Part shown: positions 23,155-32,912 of the stretch, in pieces
How positions within the stretch are numbered: the first letter of the stretch is position 1
Layout of the letters: each line of letters begins with the position of its first letter
Origin: Saprospiraceae bacterium
GTDB lineage: Bacteria > Bacteroidota > Bacteroidia > Chitinophagales > Saprospiraceae
NCBI GenBank assembly: GCA_016717105.1
Contig: JADKGF010000017.1
Location: 21,105 to 85,104, forward strand
Direction of reading: 5' to 3'
DNA: 64,000 nucleotides
Translations under genes and position numbers: made by a program
Notes under the pieces: model-generated
Database searches by the model: none
What the model saw: only the letters and a program-made list of their open reading frames with translations
What the model was told of the DNA's origin: nothing

Positions 23155-24318
23155 TCAATGTTGGTCATCAAGCCATGACTTGTAGTAGCCTTTTACCTCG
23201 ATATCTATCGCTTCCTGTGTGATCATCACAGACTGGAAAGGATCGATCATTACGGCCAATTCTTGTGTTTCTTTTTTTCCGATGCTGCGTTCGATAGCGC
23301 CAGGATGCGGACCGTGTGGAATGCCACCTGGATGTAAGGTAATTTGTCCTTTCTGGATATTGTTTCTGCTCATAAAATCTCCATCCACATAATACAATAA
23401 CTCATCGCTGTCTATATTGCTGTGATGATAAGGTGCAGGTATAGCTAGCGGATGATAATCATACAGCCTAGGGACAAATGAGCAAATTACAAAATTGGTA
23501 TTTTCAAATGTCTGGTGTATCGGTGGTGGCATGTGGATCCTTCCAGTGAGTGGTTCGAAATTGAAAATAGAGAAAATATACGGATAATGATATCCATCCC
23601 AGCCCGCTACATCAAAAGGATGATTTGTGTACACGTAAGGGAAAATAAATCCTTTTTTCTTGATGAAGATGTCAAATTCACCTTTTTCGTCGTATGTTTC
23701 CAGATTTTGTGGTCGTTTGATATCTCTTTCGCAGAATGGCGAATGCTCCATCAACTGACCAAATTCGTTTCTGTATCTTTTGGGTGTGAAGATAGGACTG
23801 AAGGATTCGACATACAGCCATCGATTGTCTTCTGTATCAAACTGCACTTTGTACACTGTACCTCTTGGTATGATGATATAATCTCCATATTTGAATTGTA
23901 AAGAACCAAACATGGTGGTCAATGTGCCGCTACCTACATGAACGAAAATCATTTCATCCGCATCGGCATTTTTGTAAAAGTATGGAGTGGATTTTTTGGG
24001 TGCTGCAAGCCCAATATGCATTGCACTATTCACAAACAGTGTTTTGCGACTTTTGATAAAATCATCTTCGGGTTGGACGTTAAATCCAATAAAACTCATA
24101 GCATCCAAACCATTTTCTATCGCTACCTTCGGGATTACAGAGTATGGCTTGTCTTTTTGTTTTACTTTGGTTGGTGGATGCAAATGATAGGCAAGCGATG
24201 ACATACCAGAAAATCCTTGGGTACCTACCAATTCCTCTTGGTACAGATTTCCATTTGGTTGTCTGAATACGACATGTCTCTTGTCTGGAATGACACCCAA
24301 TTGATGATATAAAGGCAT
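23155..24318 (-). CDS. hmgA: Homogentisate 1,2-dioxygenase
   Basis: This enzyme opens the homogentisate ring to maleylacetoacetate in tyrosine and phenylalanine breakdown and is cytoplasmic and iron-dependent. The 387-residue protein is full length for the short bacterial form. It shows the family segments FDVAGWDGYHYPY, HMPPPIHQTFE, PAPYHHSNIDSDELLYYVDG and HPGGIPHGPHPG, which hold the His/Glu iron ligands. It leads an operon with hppD, the enzyme making its substrate. A -7 promoter box lies about 40 bases upstream. The damaged hppD beside it raises the question of whether the pathway works in this genome. Confidence 0.93.
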   Translation of the reverse strand: MPLYHQLGVIPDKRHVVFRQPNGNLYQEELVGTQGFSGMSSLAYHLHPPTKVKQKDKPYSVIPKVAIENGLDAMSFIGFNVQPEDDFIKSRKTLFVNSAMHIGLAAPKKSTPYFYKNADADEMIFVHVGSGTLTTMFGSLQFKYGDYIIIPRGTVYKVQFDTEDNRWLYVESFSPIFTPKRYRNEFGQLMEHSPFCERDIKRPQNLETYDEKGEFDIFIKKKGFIFPYVYTNHPFDVAGWDGYHYPYIFSIFNFEPLTGRIHMPPPIHQTFENTNFVICSFVPRLYDYHPLAIPAPYHHSNIDSDELLYYVDGDFMSRNNIQKGQITLHPGGIPHGPHPGAIERSIGKKETQELAVMIDPFQSVMITQEAIDIEVKGYYKSWLDDQH

Positions 24319-24360
24319 AATAATGTTGGGTTTATGCGTGAAGCTAATATTTTACCAAAG

Positions 24361-24368
24361 CAAAGATA
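24361..24368 (-). promoter_or_regulatory. hmgA: Candidate -7 box (TATCTTTG) for hmgA-hppD
   Basis: This is an exact TAnnTTTG match on the minus strand, giving a leader of about 35-40 bases. No well-spaced -33 box was seen. Confidence 0.5.
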
Positions 24369-24390
24369 TAATCGGCATATCAGTATTTTT

Positions 24391-24442
24391 ATGATCAAAA
24401 TCATGGTTTTAACAGACAAAAATCATTAGTACACTAACTAAT
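24391..24442. promoter_or_regulatory. Two small palindromes in the hmgA divergent region
   Basis: ATGAT-CAAA-ATCAT spans 24391-24404, and ATTAGT-N6-ACTAAT spans 24425-24442. Both lie upstream of the hmgA -7 box and upstream of the promoter of the divergent small gene. The second has the size and symmetry of a MarR-like site. Binding is inference, and short palindromes are frequent in AT-rich DNA. Confidence 0.3.
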
Positions 24443-24489
24443 TGATTTATACTATATTGTGATTATTAAATTTTTAAATAAATATTCCC

Positions 24490-24497
24490 TATTTTTG
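24490..24497 (+). promoter_or_regulatory. Candidate -7 box (TATTTTTG) for the gene at 24518
   Basis: This is an exact TAnnTTTG match 20 bases before the ATG. It could drive both the small membrane-anchored protein and the TonB receptor behind it. Confidence 0.45.
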
Positions 24498-24517
24498 TTT
24501 TTTCTTATTGTGTCCAT

Positions 24518-25081
24518 ATGAATCGACCAGCTCATTACATAAAAAGTATCATTGTAATATTGCTGGCTGTCAGTATCAATCTGCCGGTCTTCATCACCAA
24601 TCAATATCTGGAATACCAACGCAAATCTATAAGAAAGACAGTGAAGGCTGCCATCAATGCTGGACTACATGAGGATCAATTGACCAAGTTACGCTTTAGC
24701 AAAACAGACATTGCCGATAAAATATCTTGGGAAAAATCGGATGAATTCGAATTTGAAGGCAAGCTGTATGATATCGTTAAAGCAGAAGAAACCATGGATT
24801 CGATAGTATATTTTTGTTGGTTGGATAATGATGAAAGCACGGTTAAGAAATTACTAAACAATATTTCTAACTACGAATGGAGTAAAAATAAAAACAGACA
24901 AAATCAACAGCAAAGACAAATAGACTATGCAAAAAATCTGATTTGTCCATCGAATCATTTCTTGGATATTAAGGCAAACTTTGTAAATATTGAAAAAAAA
25001 TCTGAATGTGTTTATAAAAGGTTTGGTTATGAAAACCACATTTTGGCCTTAGATTGTCCGCCACCCGAATTGTACATTTAA
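24518..25081 (+). CDS. Small membrane-anchored protein of unknown function before a TonB receptor
   Basis: The family name is not known to me. The 187-residue protein has one N-terminal hydrophobic segment (about 8-28), so it is probably anchored in the inner membrane or exported. A charged region follows (SKTDIADKISWEKSDEFEFE) and the C-terminus ends in LDCPPPELYI. It lies 80 bases upstream of the TonB-dependent receptor on the same strand and is probably cotranscribed. A role in the same uptake system is inferred from that position only. Confidence 0.6.
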   Translation: MNRPAHYIKSIIVILLAVSINLPVFITNQYLEYQRKSIRKTVKAAINAGLHEDQLTKLRFSKTDIADKISWEKSDEFEFEGKLYDIVKAEETMDSIVYFCWLDNDESTVKKLLNNISNYEWSKNKNRQNQQQRQIDYAKNLICPSNHFLDIKANFVNIEKKSECVYKRFGYENHILALDCPPPELYI

Positions 25082-25161
25082 TTTATTCTTTATGGATTTT
25101 TATTTTATGAAACCTTAGTGATTCACTAGGTCTTCAGGTTCATTTACATAAACAAATTAAC

Positions 25162-27571
25162 ATGTATAAATATATATTTTTGATCTTGGTTTTCCATTTT
25201 CATTCAATTGAATTGGTAGCCCAAAAGATTACCATCCTTGAAAAAGAAAGTGGGTCGCCGCTAGAATGGGTTACAATTCATGATAAGGCACACAAAATCA
25301 TCCTGCATTCAGATGTGGACGGACAGTGTGATTTGACACCTTTTTCTAATGTTGACACATTAATATTTACTCATACTGGTTACAAAACGATCACTTGTTC
25401 GCTCTTGGACTTAAAAGAGAAATCGTATTCATTAAAAATGGCAACATCACTCCATCAATTGGATCAGGTCGTCATTTCTGCTACGCGATGGAGCCAATCA
25501 GGACGAGATCTTCCTTACAAAGTTTCATCCCTTAAATCTAAAGATATTGCATTTCAAAATCCACAGAATGGAGCAGATATGCTTGGGTTTTCTGGCAAAG
25601 TGTTTATTCAAAAAAGCCAACAAGGTGGCGGAAGCCCCATGATTCGTGGAATTTCGAGCAATAGACTACTGTACTCGATTGATGGTATCAGGATGAATAC
25701 GGCTATTTTCAGATCAGGAAATATTCAAAATGTGATTTCACTTGATGCTTTCGCTATCGAAAATGCTGAAGTCTTTTTTTGGTCCTGGTTCAGTGATATA
25801 TGGTAGCGATGCGATAGGTGGCGTAATGTCCTTCCAAACATGGACACCGAAATTTTCACAAAATGAAAAAATGGTCCTTTCAGGTAGTACAACAGCGCGG
25901 TATTCAAGTGCAAATAATGAAAAAACAGGCCATTTTCATATCAATATAGGAAGTAAAAGATGGGCTGCTGTTTCGAGTATAAGTTATAATGATTTCGGTG
26001 ACTTGCGTATGGGAAGTAAAGGCCCCGATGTGTATCTCAAAAAGCTAGATGTCATCAGACAAGGAGACAAAGATGTCGTTGTGGTTACTAAAGATTCTCT
26101 TGTCCAATCACCATCCGCATATAGCCAGTTAAATTTGATGCAAAAAATCAGTTTTAAGGCTTCTGAGAAGCTTGAATTACAATATGCTTTTCACTATAGT
26201 GCGACATCATCTTATGCTAGATATGATCGTCACATACGATACAAAAATGGGCTGCCGAGATATGGTGAATGGGATTATGGTCCTCAAAAATGGATGATGA
26301 ATCAATTGAATCTACTCCATAATGGAAATGGCAAGTTTTACGATCAAATGGCATTTAGGTTGGCTTACCAGACATTTGAAGAGAGTAGGATAGATAGAGA
26401 TATCAACAAACCGACAAGACATATTCGTACAGAAAACGTAGGTGCTTACTCTGCAAATCTAGACTTTACAAAATCAATAAACGTAAAGAGCAAGCTAAAT
26501 TATGGTTTGGAAGCGGTGATCAATGATGTAAAATCAAAGGGAATTGACGAGGATATCATAAAAAATACAAGTGTCTTGGGGCCTTCAAGGTATCCGCAAG
26601 CTTTGTGGTCTTCCTATGCTGTTTTTGGAAGTTATGAATATAAAATATCCGATAAAATCAATCTCCAAGCTGGCGCACGATATAATTATTTTACTTTGGT
26701 AGCAGATTATGATACTACCTTTTATCCTATTCCTTTTGTGCGATCAGTGAATAATAATAGTGCGCTTACTGGAAGTCTAGGCGTCGTTTATCGGCCTACG
26801 GAAAGCACGGCTATCTCTGGAAATCTTTCTACTGGTTTGCGGGCTCCAAATGTGGATGATACAGGCAAAGTCTTTGATTCAGTCGATGGATATGTGACTG
26901 TACCTAATGCCGATTTGCGTGCAGAATATGCCTATAATGCAGAGCTTGGCTTGGTGCAAGTCTTCGGTGATAGGATAAGATTGGACGCGAGTGTATATTA
27001 TACTCGTCTCAAGGATGCTATGGTACGACGACCTTTTCAATTGGATGGACAAGACAGTATTTTATATAATGGGACGTTGAGCAAGGTAGAAGCCATCCAA
27101 AATGCCGCACAAGCTACTGTAAAAGGCGTACAATTGGGTATTGAATGTAAGTTTGGACATGGATTTTCTTTGACATCTTCTTACAATATCCAAAAAGGTG
27201 AGGAAGAACTTGACAATGGAAATGTTAGCCCTTCTAGACACGCGGCACCAAATTATGGCACTACGTCTTTCACTTGGAATAGTAAAAAAATCTCTATTGC
27301 GGTAAGCAGTGTATATAGCGACGGCAAAAGTTTTAATGATTTGCCAGAAGAAGAAAAAAATAAGCCTGAAATCTATGCGGTAGATGGTGATGGTAAGCCT
27401 TATTCGCCTTCATGGATGATATTTAACATCAAGGCATTGTACAGATTGTCTCATCAGATAAGTATTAATGCAGGCCTTGAAAATATTGCCGATGTAAGAT
27501 ATCGACCTTATAGTTCGGGAATAGCAGCTGCTGGAAGAAATCTAGTCGTATCTGCTTCATTGAAGTTTTAA
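25162..27571 (+). CDS. TonB-dependent outer-membrane receptor, one frameshift
   Basis: This is an outer-membrane active-transport channel of about 800 residues. It has a signal peptide (to about LVAQ) and a carboxypeptidase-regulatory-like N-domain. The plug domain has GGGSPMIRGISSNRLL and SIDGIRMNTAIFRSGNIQN. The barrel ends in SLKF with a terminal Phe, as usual for outer-membrane barrels. The NAIFR-GN-QNVI segment and the joined FGPGSVIYGSDAIGGVMSF segment are typical of receptors for heme, haemoglobin or metal complexes, but the ligand is not certain. One extra T in the T7 run at 25774-25780 breaks the gene: the first frame ends at 25806 and the second is open to 27571. Dropping one T joins them exactly in the conserved plug motif. 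A terminator follows. Confidence 0.88.
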
Positions 27572-27592
27572 ATCATTTTGAAGTAAAAGAAA

Positions 27593-27640
27593 GCCCCTGT
27601 TCTCTCAGTAAGAAGAAAACAGGGCCCACCCATTTTTCGT
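27593..27640. terminator. Hairpin between convergent TonB receptor and prs genes
   Basis: CCCTGTT and AACAGGG (27595-27601 and 27618-27624) form a stem between two convergent genes. A short T tract follows on each side, so it may work in both directions. The T tract is less tight than in the other terminators of this window. Confidence 0.55.
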
Positions 27641-27665
27641 TTTTTTATGATTGAAAATATCTATC

Positions 27666-28604
27666 TTAAATATTCTTATCCACAAACAAGGCAGCAATCG
27701 ACTTATACTCATGGGTGTTTCTGATGGCACGTGCAAACAACTTGGCACAGGATAATACAACAATTTTGTCCGACTTGCCTCTTAGCGGAATACTGTCAGT
27801 GACGATGACTTCTGTGATCAAGGAATTATTGATATTATCATAGGCATTACCAGAAAGAACGGCATGTGTCAGCATAGCTTTTACACTTTTGGCACCTTTC
27901 TCTATCAGCGCATCAGCAGCTTTGCAAAGCGTGCCAGCCGTATCTATGATGTCATCTATGAGAATTACATCCTTGCCAGCAACATCTCCGATCACCGTGA
28001 TAGCAGCTACTTCATTTGCAACTCGACGTTCTTTATCGCAGATCACGAGATCTCGTTCGAAGTATTTAGCATAAGATCTTGCTCTTTTTACTCCGCCTAC
28101 ATCAGGTGAGGCGAAGGTTACATTCGATAGGTCTTGTTTTGCCAAGTAAGGTATAAAGATGGCTTCACTTTTGAGGTGATCCACAGGTATATCAAAAAAG
28201 CCTTGGATTTGTTCAGCATGAAGATCCATGGTCATGATACGGTTTACACCAGATGCTTGTAGGATATTGGCTACCAATTTGGCAGAAATAGGTACTCTTG
28301 GTTTGTCTTTACGGTCTTGACGTGCATAGCCGAAATAAGGAATGACTGCCGTGATATAGCCTGCTGATGCTCTTTTGGCAGAGTCTATCATGAGCAAAAG
28401 TTCCATGATATTGTCCGCAGGACCGAAGGTTGATGCTATAAAAAAAGTATATGATCCTCGTACAGATTCGTTGATAACTACCTGCATCTCGCCATCCGCA
28501 AAAGTTTTCACGGTAATATCTCCCAACGGATATCCATAATAGTCTGAGATTCTTTCGGCCAAATATTTTGACATGGTCCCAGAAAAAAGTTTTACTTCAG
28601 GCAT
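27666..28604 (-). CDS. prs: Ribose-phosphate pyrophosphokinase
   Basis: PRPP synthetase makes phosphoribosyl pyrophosphate from ribose 5-phosphate and ATP for nucleotide, His and Trp synthesis. The 312 residues match the class I enzyme in length. The KTFADGEMQVVINESVRG segment, the AVIPYFGYARQDRK flexible-loop region, TMDLHAEQIQGFF, and the PRPP-binding loop VILIDDIIDTAGT are all present. It stands alone, with its own -7 box about 25 bases upstream, and is convergent with the TonB receptor gene. Confidence 0.95.
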   Translation of the reverse strand: MPEVKLFSGTMSKYLAERISDYYGYPLGDITVKTFADGEMQVVINESVRGSYTFFIASTFGPADNIMELLLMIDSAKRASAGYITAVIPYFGYARQDRKDKPRVPISAKLVANILQASGVNRIMTMDLHAEQIQGFFDIPVDHLKSEAIFIPYLAKQDLSNVTFASPDVGGVKRARSYAKYFERDLVICDKERRVANEVAAITVIGDVAGKDVILIDDIIDTAGTLCKAADALIEKGAKSVKAMLTHAVLSGNAYDNINNSLITEVIVTDSIPLRGKSDKIVVLSCAKLFARAIRNTHEYKSIAALFVDKNI

Positions 28605-28626
28605 GGTGTTTATTGGTTTGGTTGGG

Positions 28627-28634
28627 CAAAAGTA
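28627..28634 (-). promoter_or_regulatory. prs: Candidate -7 box (TACTTTTG) for prs
   Basis: This is an exact TAnnTTTG match on the minus strand, giving a leader of about 15-20 bases. Confidence 0.45.
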
Positions 28635-28911
28635 GTCATTTTTCGTGGTTTAGTTTTGAAGATTTTTATATATTTATTATTTTAATATGAAAAGCAAATT
28701 GTAAACCCTTTAATGCAATCTTATAATTTATCTCCATCACGACAATATTGTTTATTTTTTTCTCTTTACACCTTAAAGTTAGCTATCTTTGTTTGATAGA
28801 AAATGAAGAAGAATGAAAATCAGAAGAATAATTAACGCAAAAATATCGGGTGATTATAAAACACATCACATGAAAGCGTATAATAATCTACATAAAGTCA
28901 ATATTGAAAAA
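28635..28911. other. Intergenic region between prs and a T9SS cargo gene
   Basis: It holds the prs promoter side and the candidate promoter and leader of the divergent cargo gene. An ATG at 28813 in the same frame could extend that protein by 33 residues, but those residues are polar and precede a normal signal peptide, so the region is treated as leader. Confidence 0.45.
28794..28801 (+). promoter_or_regulatory. Candidate -7 box (TATCTTTG) for the T9SS cargo gene
   Basis: This is an exact TAnnTTTG match. A TTTA lies about 16 bases upstream as a weak -33 element. The leader to the ATG at 28912 would be about 105 bases. Confidence 0.45.
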
Positions 28912-30543
28912 ATGAACTTACCAAAGAAACTAATATTCATAGCTGTATGTACCCTATGGGCAACCACTACATTTGGACAAAACTTTAATAGGATATATTT
29001 TGAAGGAAAAGAAAGGAATACATTTATTTAGCAAGTAAAAGCACAAATAGAAAATACAATCATATCCAGCTTAGACTTGGACTGTAGTAATGGCCATCTT
29101 TGTACAAATCTAATTGTGACAGATTTGAATGGAAGTGTGGCATCAAACCATGAAATCTTCACTGGATCTGGATTTTTTAATAGGCTACAAGTTAGGAATG
29201 ATTCTATCATATATAGTGGTAGTTTTTTTCAGGAGCGTGATAGCACAACTTATTGGTTTTTAGGCATCACAAATGCGAAAGGTGATCGGATAGCAGAGTA
29301 TGTTTTTCCGATATTGCATTTAAAAGATACAGGTAAAGGAAGTTTTGGTTATCAAACTCCAACGAATTACGGTTTAACACTTTTAAGCAATAATGAAGTA
29401 ATGCTTTGGGGAGAAGGCTTAGACAATCGACAACCAAATCCAGGTAATGTACCATATAGGTCAGTATTTTTAAGAGTAGGCCTTGATGGAAGCAAGAAAA
29501 GTGATGTTTTTTGGTTTGATATAAATGATGATAAGAAAAGGCGCATGTCTGATGCGTGTACCGATATAGATGGCAATATGGTATTTCTGTATGAGTACAG
29601 AGGTAATCCTGTTTTGAAAATTGCAAGAAGTATCTGTAAAATCATGCTAGATAATAGCATAAAATTGATTGCCGAGATACCCATCACAGATTTAGGATTA
29701 GAACTGCCAAAAATTGCGGTTGACAGTCAAGGTAATTATTTTATAAACCCAACATATATAAGTAGTAGCGATATTGGGTACATCAGCAAGGTAAACAGAG
29801 CAGGTGAAGTATTATGGACATCGATGATCCCAACTTATAATTTAGAATGGCCTGCACTAATCGGGGCTACCCATACCAATGAGATCAATCGAATCTCTAC
29901 TACCCACAATGGAGACATCCTATGTACAGGTCGTGTATTTGTGAGAGATAGTTTTGTTGTCGCAGGCCAAGTGAAAAAACAGTATTTAAGTGGGAATGGT
30001 AGTTTTATAGCTCGATTTGATACAGATGGCAAGCTGCTCTGGCGGCACTTTATAGTACCACATAAAAAAGATGGAACTATTCGGGGCAACTATATATATG
30101 ACATCCAAGAAGCTCCAGATGGTAGCATCATCACAGGTGGAGCATTGGAGCGAGATGACAATGACATTGACCCTTCATTCAAGACAGATGCATGGATCAT
30201 GCGGCTTACAACTGATGGCTGTCTCAAGCCAGACTGTAGTCATATAGGAAAGTACTTTGATTTTCTACCTGAGATCGTGTCTGTAACTGACGATGTGGGT
30301 ACAGACAAACTCACTATTTATCCGAATCCTGGTACTGAACAAATAAATATCCAATTGGCGGCAGATATAGCATTACCCATCCAATATCAAATTTCAAATA
30401 TACAAGGCATGATCGTAGAGACTGGAATACAGTCGGTACGTGATATCACTTTGGATGGCAGTCACCTTGTTTCAGGCATGTACATCATCGCGATCAGAGA
30501 TAGCCATGGTAGCGTACTTAGCAGCAAGTGGGTAAAGGAGTGA
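28912..30543 (+). CDS. Secreted T9SS cargo protein, interrupted by an in-frame stop
   Basis: ATG at 28912 opens a clean signal peptide (MNLPKKLIFIAVCTLWATT, cut near FGQ). The reading frame meets a TAG at 29029-29031 and then stays open in the same frame to 30543. Both sides together form one secreted protein of about 543 residues. Its body looks like a beta-propeller-type protein (repeated strands such as DAWIMRLTTDG and SFIARFDTDGKLLWR). It ends with a T9SS sorting domain (LTIYPNPGTEQINIQL to KWVKE). The single stop may be a base-call error, a true nonsense mutation or a recoded codon; the first is the simplest. The substrate or partner is unknown. Confidence 0.75.
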
Positions 30544-30672
30544 GAGAAGGTATTATCCAATAATTAATAAAAGTCTTTTAATACATTTACTTGTATTAGA
30601 AACGTGATGGATTAGTTTTCCCACTCCATATCCCATTGGAAGTGTATCTTTACGTTTTTTTCCTGAAAACAT

Positions 30673-31566
30673 ATGCCAGCAGCCCAACATACCAACGCCA
30701 CGATTCAGATACATGTAGCGGTATTTCTATTTGGATTTACAGCAATCCTTGGTGATCTGATCGACATGTCTGCGATTATGATTGTTTGGTGGCGCGTCTT
30801 GATTACAAGTATCAGCTTGTGGATGCTCATAGGATTCGGGAAGATGCTTCGTGATTTGCCACGACAGCTTATAGTAAAATACGCCGGTATAGGATTTATC
30901 ATTGGACTGCATTGGATCACATTTTATGGTGCAATCAAGCTCGCCAATGCATCTGTGGCTTTGATATGTATGAGTACAACTACATTATTTACTGCGCTGA
31001 TCGAGCCTTTGTATATACGAACCAAGGTAAATTATACGGAATTGGCTATAAGTATTGCCATCCTTCCTGCCATGATCCTGATCGTCAATCACCTTGATAT
31101 CTCCCAAATCAATGGTGTGATCAGTGGTATCGTGTCTGCTTTTTTGGCGGCGGTTTTTTCTGTGATGAACAAAAAATATATCAAAGAAGCGGATCCTATT
31201 GTTATATCTTATATCGAATTGAGTAGTTCATGGTTGCTTATCAGTGTTATTTTATTGACTATGAATTTATTTGGTCAAAGTATGTCTCCATTTTTTCCAC
31301 CGACGATCTACGATTGGGTATATTTGGTGATTTTGGCGTTGCTTTGCACTACGCTTGCACAGATTCTTACTTTGAAAGCTTTAAAATATTTATCTGCCTT
31401 TGAGTTGAATCTAGTTGTAAATCTCGAGCCCGTATATGGAATATTATTGGCAATTGTGATATTGAAAGAACATAAAGAACTTAATCCAATGTTTTATCTT
31501 GGTGCAGCAATTATCATTGGTTCTGTGTTTTTATATTCGTACCTAAACAAAAAAGTAATAAAGTAA
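30673..31566 (+). CDS. EamA/DMT-family permease
   Basis: This 297-residue inner-membrane protein has about ten hydrophobic helices in two similar halves, as in the drug/metabolite transporter family. Features include WWRVLITSISLW, HWITFYGAIKLANASVAL in the first half, and FELNLVVNLEPVYGILLA with an EHKEL turn in the second. The substrate cannot be predicted. An O-methyltransferase gene starts six bases after the stop, so the two are cotranscribed. Confidence 0.88.
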   Translation: MPAAQHTNATIQIHVAVFLFGFTAILGDLIDMSAIMIVWWRVLITSISLWMLIGFGKMLRDLPRQLIVKYAGIGFIIGLHWITFYGAIKLANASVALICMSTTTLFTALIEPLYIRTKVNYTELAISIAILPAMILIVNHLDISQINGVISGIVSAFLAAVFSVMNKKYIKEADPIVISYIELSSSWLLISVILLTMNLFGQSMSPFFPPTIYDWVYLVILALLCTTLAQILTLKALKYLSAFELNLVVNLEPVYGILLAIVILKEHKELNPMFYLGAAIIIGSVFLYSYLNKKVIK

Positions 31567-31572
31567 ACTGTT

Positions 31573-32208
31573 ATGGATACATCATTGCAAAATATATATA
31601 CCTACTGCGAGGCGCATACATTTGGGCCTACAGAACTATTAACGAAAGTAGAAAGGACAACACATCTCAAGACATTGGCACCGAGAATGTTGTCAGGACA
31701 TCTACAAGGTAGTTTTTTAGGTATGTTGAGTATGTTGATGAAGCCCAATTTCATCCTAGAAATAGGGACATTTACTGGATATTCTGCATTGAGTCTTTGC
31801 AAGGGTTTGTCATCAGAAGGTAAACTCATCACCATAGAATACGATGCTGAAATGGCGGCTCTAGCCGAAGTTGCGATACAAAAATCAGCTTATAGAAATC
31901 AAATCCAACTTATCATTGGCGATGCAAAAAAAGTGATCCCTACTCTGACCGAAACCTTAGATATGGTATTTATCGATGCCGATAAAGAAGCATACCCTTT
32001 GTATTTTGATTTGGTAATAGATAAATGCCGATCGGGCGCATTGATCATTGCAGACAATGTACTATGGAGTGGTAAGGTAGCCGAAGAAATTAAAGATAAG
32101 AAGACAGCACAAATAGATGCTTTTAATAAAAAAATCCTGGCGGACGATAGGGTAGAACAGGTGATTTTGCCTATAAGAGATGGGCTGAGTCTGATACGGA
32201 AAAAGTAA
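31573..32208 (+). CDS. O-methyltransferase (class I SAM-dependent, COMT-like)
   Basis: The 211-residue protein belongs to the small cation-dependent O-methyltransferase family. It has the SAM-binding motif LEIGTFTGYSALSLC, the acidic end of strand 2 (ITIEYD), and the metal-site segment VFIDADKEAYPLYFD followed by IIADNVLWSGKV. The acceptor substrate is unknown. It is tightly coupled to the permease gene upstream. Confidence 0.9.
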   Translation: MDTSLQNIYTYCEAHTFGPTELLTKVERTTHLKTLAPRMLSGHLQGSFLGMLSMLMKPNFILEIGTFTGYSALSLCKGLSSEGKLITIEYDAEMAALAEVAIQKSAYRNQIQLIIGDAKKVIPTLTETLDMVFIDADKEAYPLYFDLVIDKCRSGALIIADNVLWSGKVAEEIKDKKTAQIDAFNKKILADDRVEQVILPIRDGLSLIRKK

Positions 32209-32259
32209 AAACAAAATATAATGTAATCTGTTGTTATTCAAATAATTAAAAAATTTGGT

Positions 32260-32670
32260 ATGTTTGTAAAAATTGGTATATTGTTGCTCTTGCCTTTTGT
32301 ATATATGTTTTTTCAAGATGAAACACTACTGAAAAGTATAGAACGTGGGCAAAAAGTATATGAACAAGCTTGTATAAAATGTCATAAACAAAATGGTGAA
32401 GGTGTAGCTAAATTTTTTCCACCACTTGCCAATTCAGATTATCTTCGTGACCAACGTGTCCAATCTATTCGAGCTGTGAAATTTGGTCAAAGAGGAAAAA
32501 TTACAGTCAATGGAATCACCTACAATAGTCAAATGCTTCCTCCAGGATTGAAGGATGAAGAAGTAACAGATGTGATGAACTACATTCTACATTCATGGGG
32601 CAACAAAACAGAAAAACCAGTTACACTAGAAGAAGTCCAAAGTGTCAATAGAATTGATGTAGGAAATTAA
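32260..32670 (+). CDS. Small c-type cytochrome
   Basis: The 136-residue protein is exported by an N-terminal hydrophobic segment (MFVKIGILLLLPFVYMFF). It has one heme c site (ACIKCHKQNGEG) and a probable Met axial ligand in SQMLPPG. It is a monoheme electron carrier of cytochrome class I, of the kind found free or bound to oxidases in Bacteroidota periplasms. Its partner is not evident: neighbours are an O-methyltransferase and a T9SS cargo gene. Confidence 0.88.
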   Translation: MFVKIGILLLLPFVYMFFQDETLLKSIERGQKVYEQACIKCHKQNGEGVAKFFPPLANSDYLRDQRVQSIRAVKFGQRGKITVNGITYNSQMLPPGLKDEEVTDVMNYILHSWGNKTEKPVTLEEVQSVNRIDVGN

Positions 32671-32790
32671 TTGTCATTTTTCTTATTAAAAATTATGTAA
32701 TTAGCTGAAAATGAATTAATTTTGAGTTGAATTGGTCGCATTAAGATACTACAACTAACATTAAACTGAAAACATGTAAGATATTTATTA

Positions 32791-32912
32791 TTCATAACCA
32801 ATTTAATTACAAACCCATGAAGCATTTCTTTACAAGAATGTTGATGATGATCGCCCCTATGGTCGTCTCAGCGAAAACAACAACAACACATTCCAAAATT
32901 TTATCCAATTTT
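32791..32912 (+). repeat. Direct repeat copy 1 (leader and signal peptide of a cargo gene)
   Basis: This stretch of about 120 bp matches 34567-34688 at an offset of 1,776 bp. It covers 26 bases of leader and the first 30 or so codons, with only a few differences. Confidence 0.85.
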
